Positions 5,582-6,176 of a stretch of DNA of 6,176 nucleotides are shown one piece after another. Origin of the DNA: Acidimicrobiaceae bacterium (lineage in GTDB: Bacteria > Actinomycetota > Acidimicrobiia > Acidimicrobiales > Ilumatobacteraceae). Below the pieces are notes generated by a model. The model had not been told where the DNA came from, ran no database searches, and saw only the letters and a program-made list of their open reading frames with translations. Location: positions 1-6,176 of the forward strand of contig VFMC01000194.1 in the NCBI GenBank assembly GCA_006515795.1, given 5' to 3'. A program made the position numbers and the translations under genes. The first letter of the stretch is position 1. Every line of letters starts with the position of its first letter.

Positions 5582-6176
5582 TCAGGGATCGCGGCGTTGC
5601 TGGCCGCTGATCCGCGAGATGCGCGTGCGGCGCCGCTCGGTGCGCACCACGCGGCGGCTTTGCCTCCGGCTGCGGCGCATCTCGATCTTCGCAGCAGTGA
5701 GCGGAGCCACGCTGGCCTGCTTCCAGACCTTCACGAACCTCTGCACCGCGGTGACCAGGGTGAGCACGAGCATGATCCACAGGATCGCGATGAGCAGGGG
5801 CGGGAACAGCAGGCCGAGGCACAACAGGATGATCCTCTCGGCTCGTTCCATCAGCCCGCCCTTGGCGTCGAGACCGAGCGACTCGGCCTTGGCGCGCTCG
5901 TACGAGATGACGGCGCTGGCCCCCATGATCGCGAACGGCAGCAACGCCATGTGCGGTGACTCTTCGGAAGCGAAGTACCAGGCGACGCCACCGAAGAGCA
6001 GCGCGTCTGTGACCCGATCGATCACCGAGTCGAAGAACGCACCACGCTGGCTGGATGTGTTCGACGCCTTCGCCAGCGCTCCGTCGAAGAGGTCGGGAAG
6101 CGCGGCGAGCACCACGAGGAGGAGGCCGAGCCGCAAGAAGCCGGCACCGATCGCGACCGCGGCGCCAACGGCGACG
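5582..6176 (-). CDS. pgsA: CDP-alcohol phosphatidyltransferase, probably phosphatidylinositol phosphate synthase (5' end outside the window)
   Basis: The frame is open from the right edge to TGA (5584-5582 on this strand), giving 197 visible residues; the N-terminus is cut off. The CDP-alcohol signature DxxDGxxA[R]x8GxxxDxxxD is present at visible residues 28-53 (bases 6017-6094): D28, D31, G32, A35, then Lys36 where Arg is usual, G45, D49 and D53. Hydrophobic segments surround it, including about residues 1-24 before the motif, with further helices ahead of the tail. The last 32 residues are very basic (14 Arg). The family condenses CDP-diacylglycerol with an alcohol phosphate in the membrane. 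Adjacency to a PatA-like acyltransferase, eight bases apart, matches the mycobacterial pgsA-patA order and favours inositol-1-phosphate as acceptor, but glycerol-3-phosphate (true PgsA) cannot be excluded. A TTG at 6136 could be mistaken for a start, but it lies inside a membrane helix and the frame remains open upstream. Confidence 0.85.
   Translation of the reverse strand, partial: VAVGAAVAIGAGFLRLGLLLVVLAALPDLFDGALAKASNTSSQRGAFFDSVIDRVTDALLFGGVAWYFASEESPHMALLPFAIMGASAVISYERAKAESLGLDAKGGLMERAERIILLCLGLLFPPLLIAILWIMLVLTLVTAVQRFVKVWKQASVAPLTAAKIEMRRSRRQSRRVVRTERRRTRISRISGQQRRDP

Noticed and set aside
5574..5822. N-terminal extension of the acyltransferase frame giving a 389-residue protein
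   Set aside because: The extra 83 residues lie inside the phosphatidyltransferase gene, are Pro/Ala/Arg/His-rich with no family resemblance, and the GTG at 5573 gives a normal-length PatA-like protein.

Overview
The window is GC-rich throughout, uses GTG starts freely, and carries an adjacent pair of phospholipid genes (a CDP-alcohol phosphatidyltransferase followed by a PatA-type acyltransferase). That pair is typical of phosphatidylinositol and PI-mannoside synthesis in Actinomycetota. An Acidimicrobiia-like (Ilumatobacter-type) actinobacterium is my best guess, but this is inference from gene content and base composition, not a search result.

Layout. Bases 1-132 hold the C-terminal end of an envelope or anti-sigma-regulator-like protein. 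A GTG-start gene at 192-1097 encodes a membrane-anchored extracytoplasmic protein of unknown function with an NTF2-like-looking middle region. A 76-base gap follows with two back-to-back perfect GC-rich hairpins (1116-1130 and 1139-1155) and a good ribosome binding site. Next is a secreted DUF4331-family protein (1174-2449) whose reading frame is broken near 1783. The break lies where about 30 family residues also appear to be missing, so it looks like an out-of-frame deletion rather than a one-base slip. Fifteen bases later a membrane-anchored TPR protein (2465-3826) begins, apparently in the same transcript.

A compact type II toxin-antitoxin pair follows: a ribbon-helix-helix antitoxin at 3949-4215 and a PIN-domain VapC-like toxin at 4212-4592. 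They overlap by four bases (GTGA), and a possible leaderless promoter lies directly upstream. On the opposite strand, convergent with the toxin, sit the PatA-like acyltransferase (4653-5573) and the CDP-alcohol phosphatidyltransferase (5582 to the right edge, 5' end cut off).

How they fit. The right-hand pair should make phosphatidylinositol phosphate and acylate PI-mannosides at the cytoplasmic membrane. The DUF4331/TPR pair looks like an envelope module of unknown biochemical role, here probably damaged. The toxin-antitoxin pair sits between these two blocks at the point where, in mycobacteria, the mannosyltransferase gene pimA would follow patA. No RNA genes, CRISPR arrays, insertion sequences or attachment sites were seen. 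No intergenic stretch exceeds about 125 bases.
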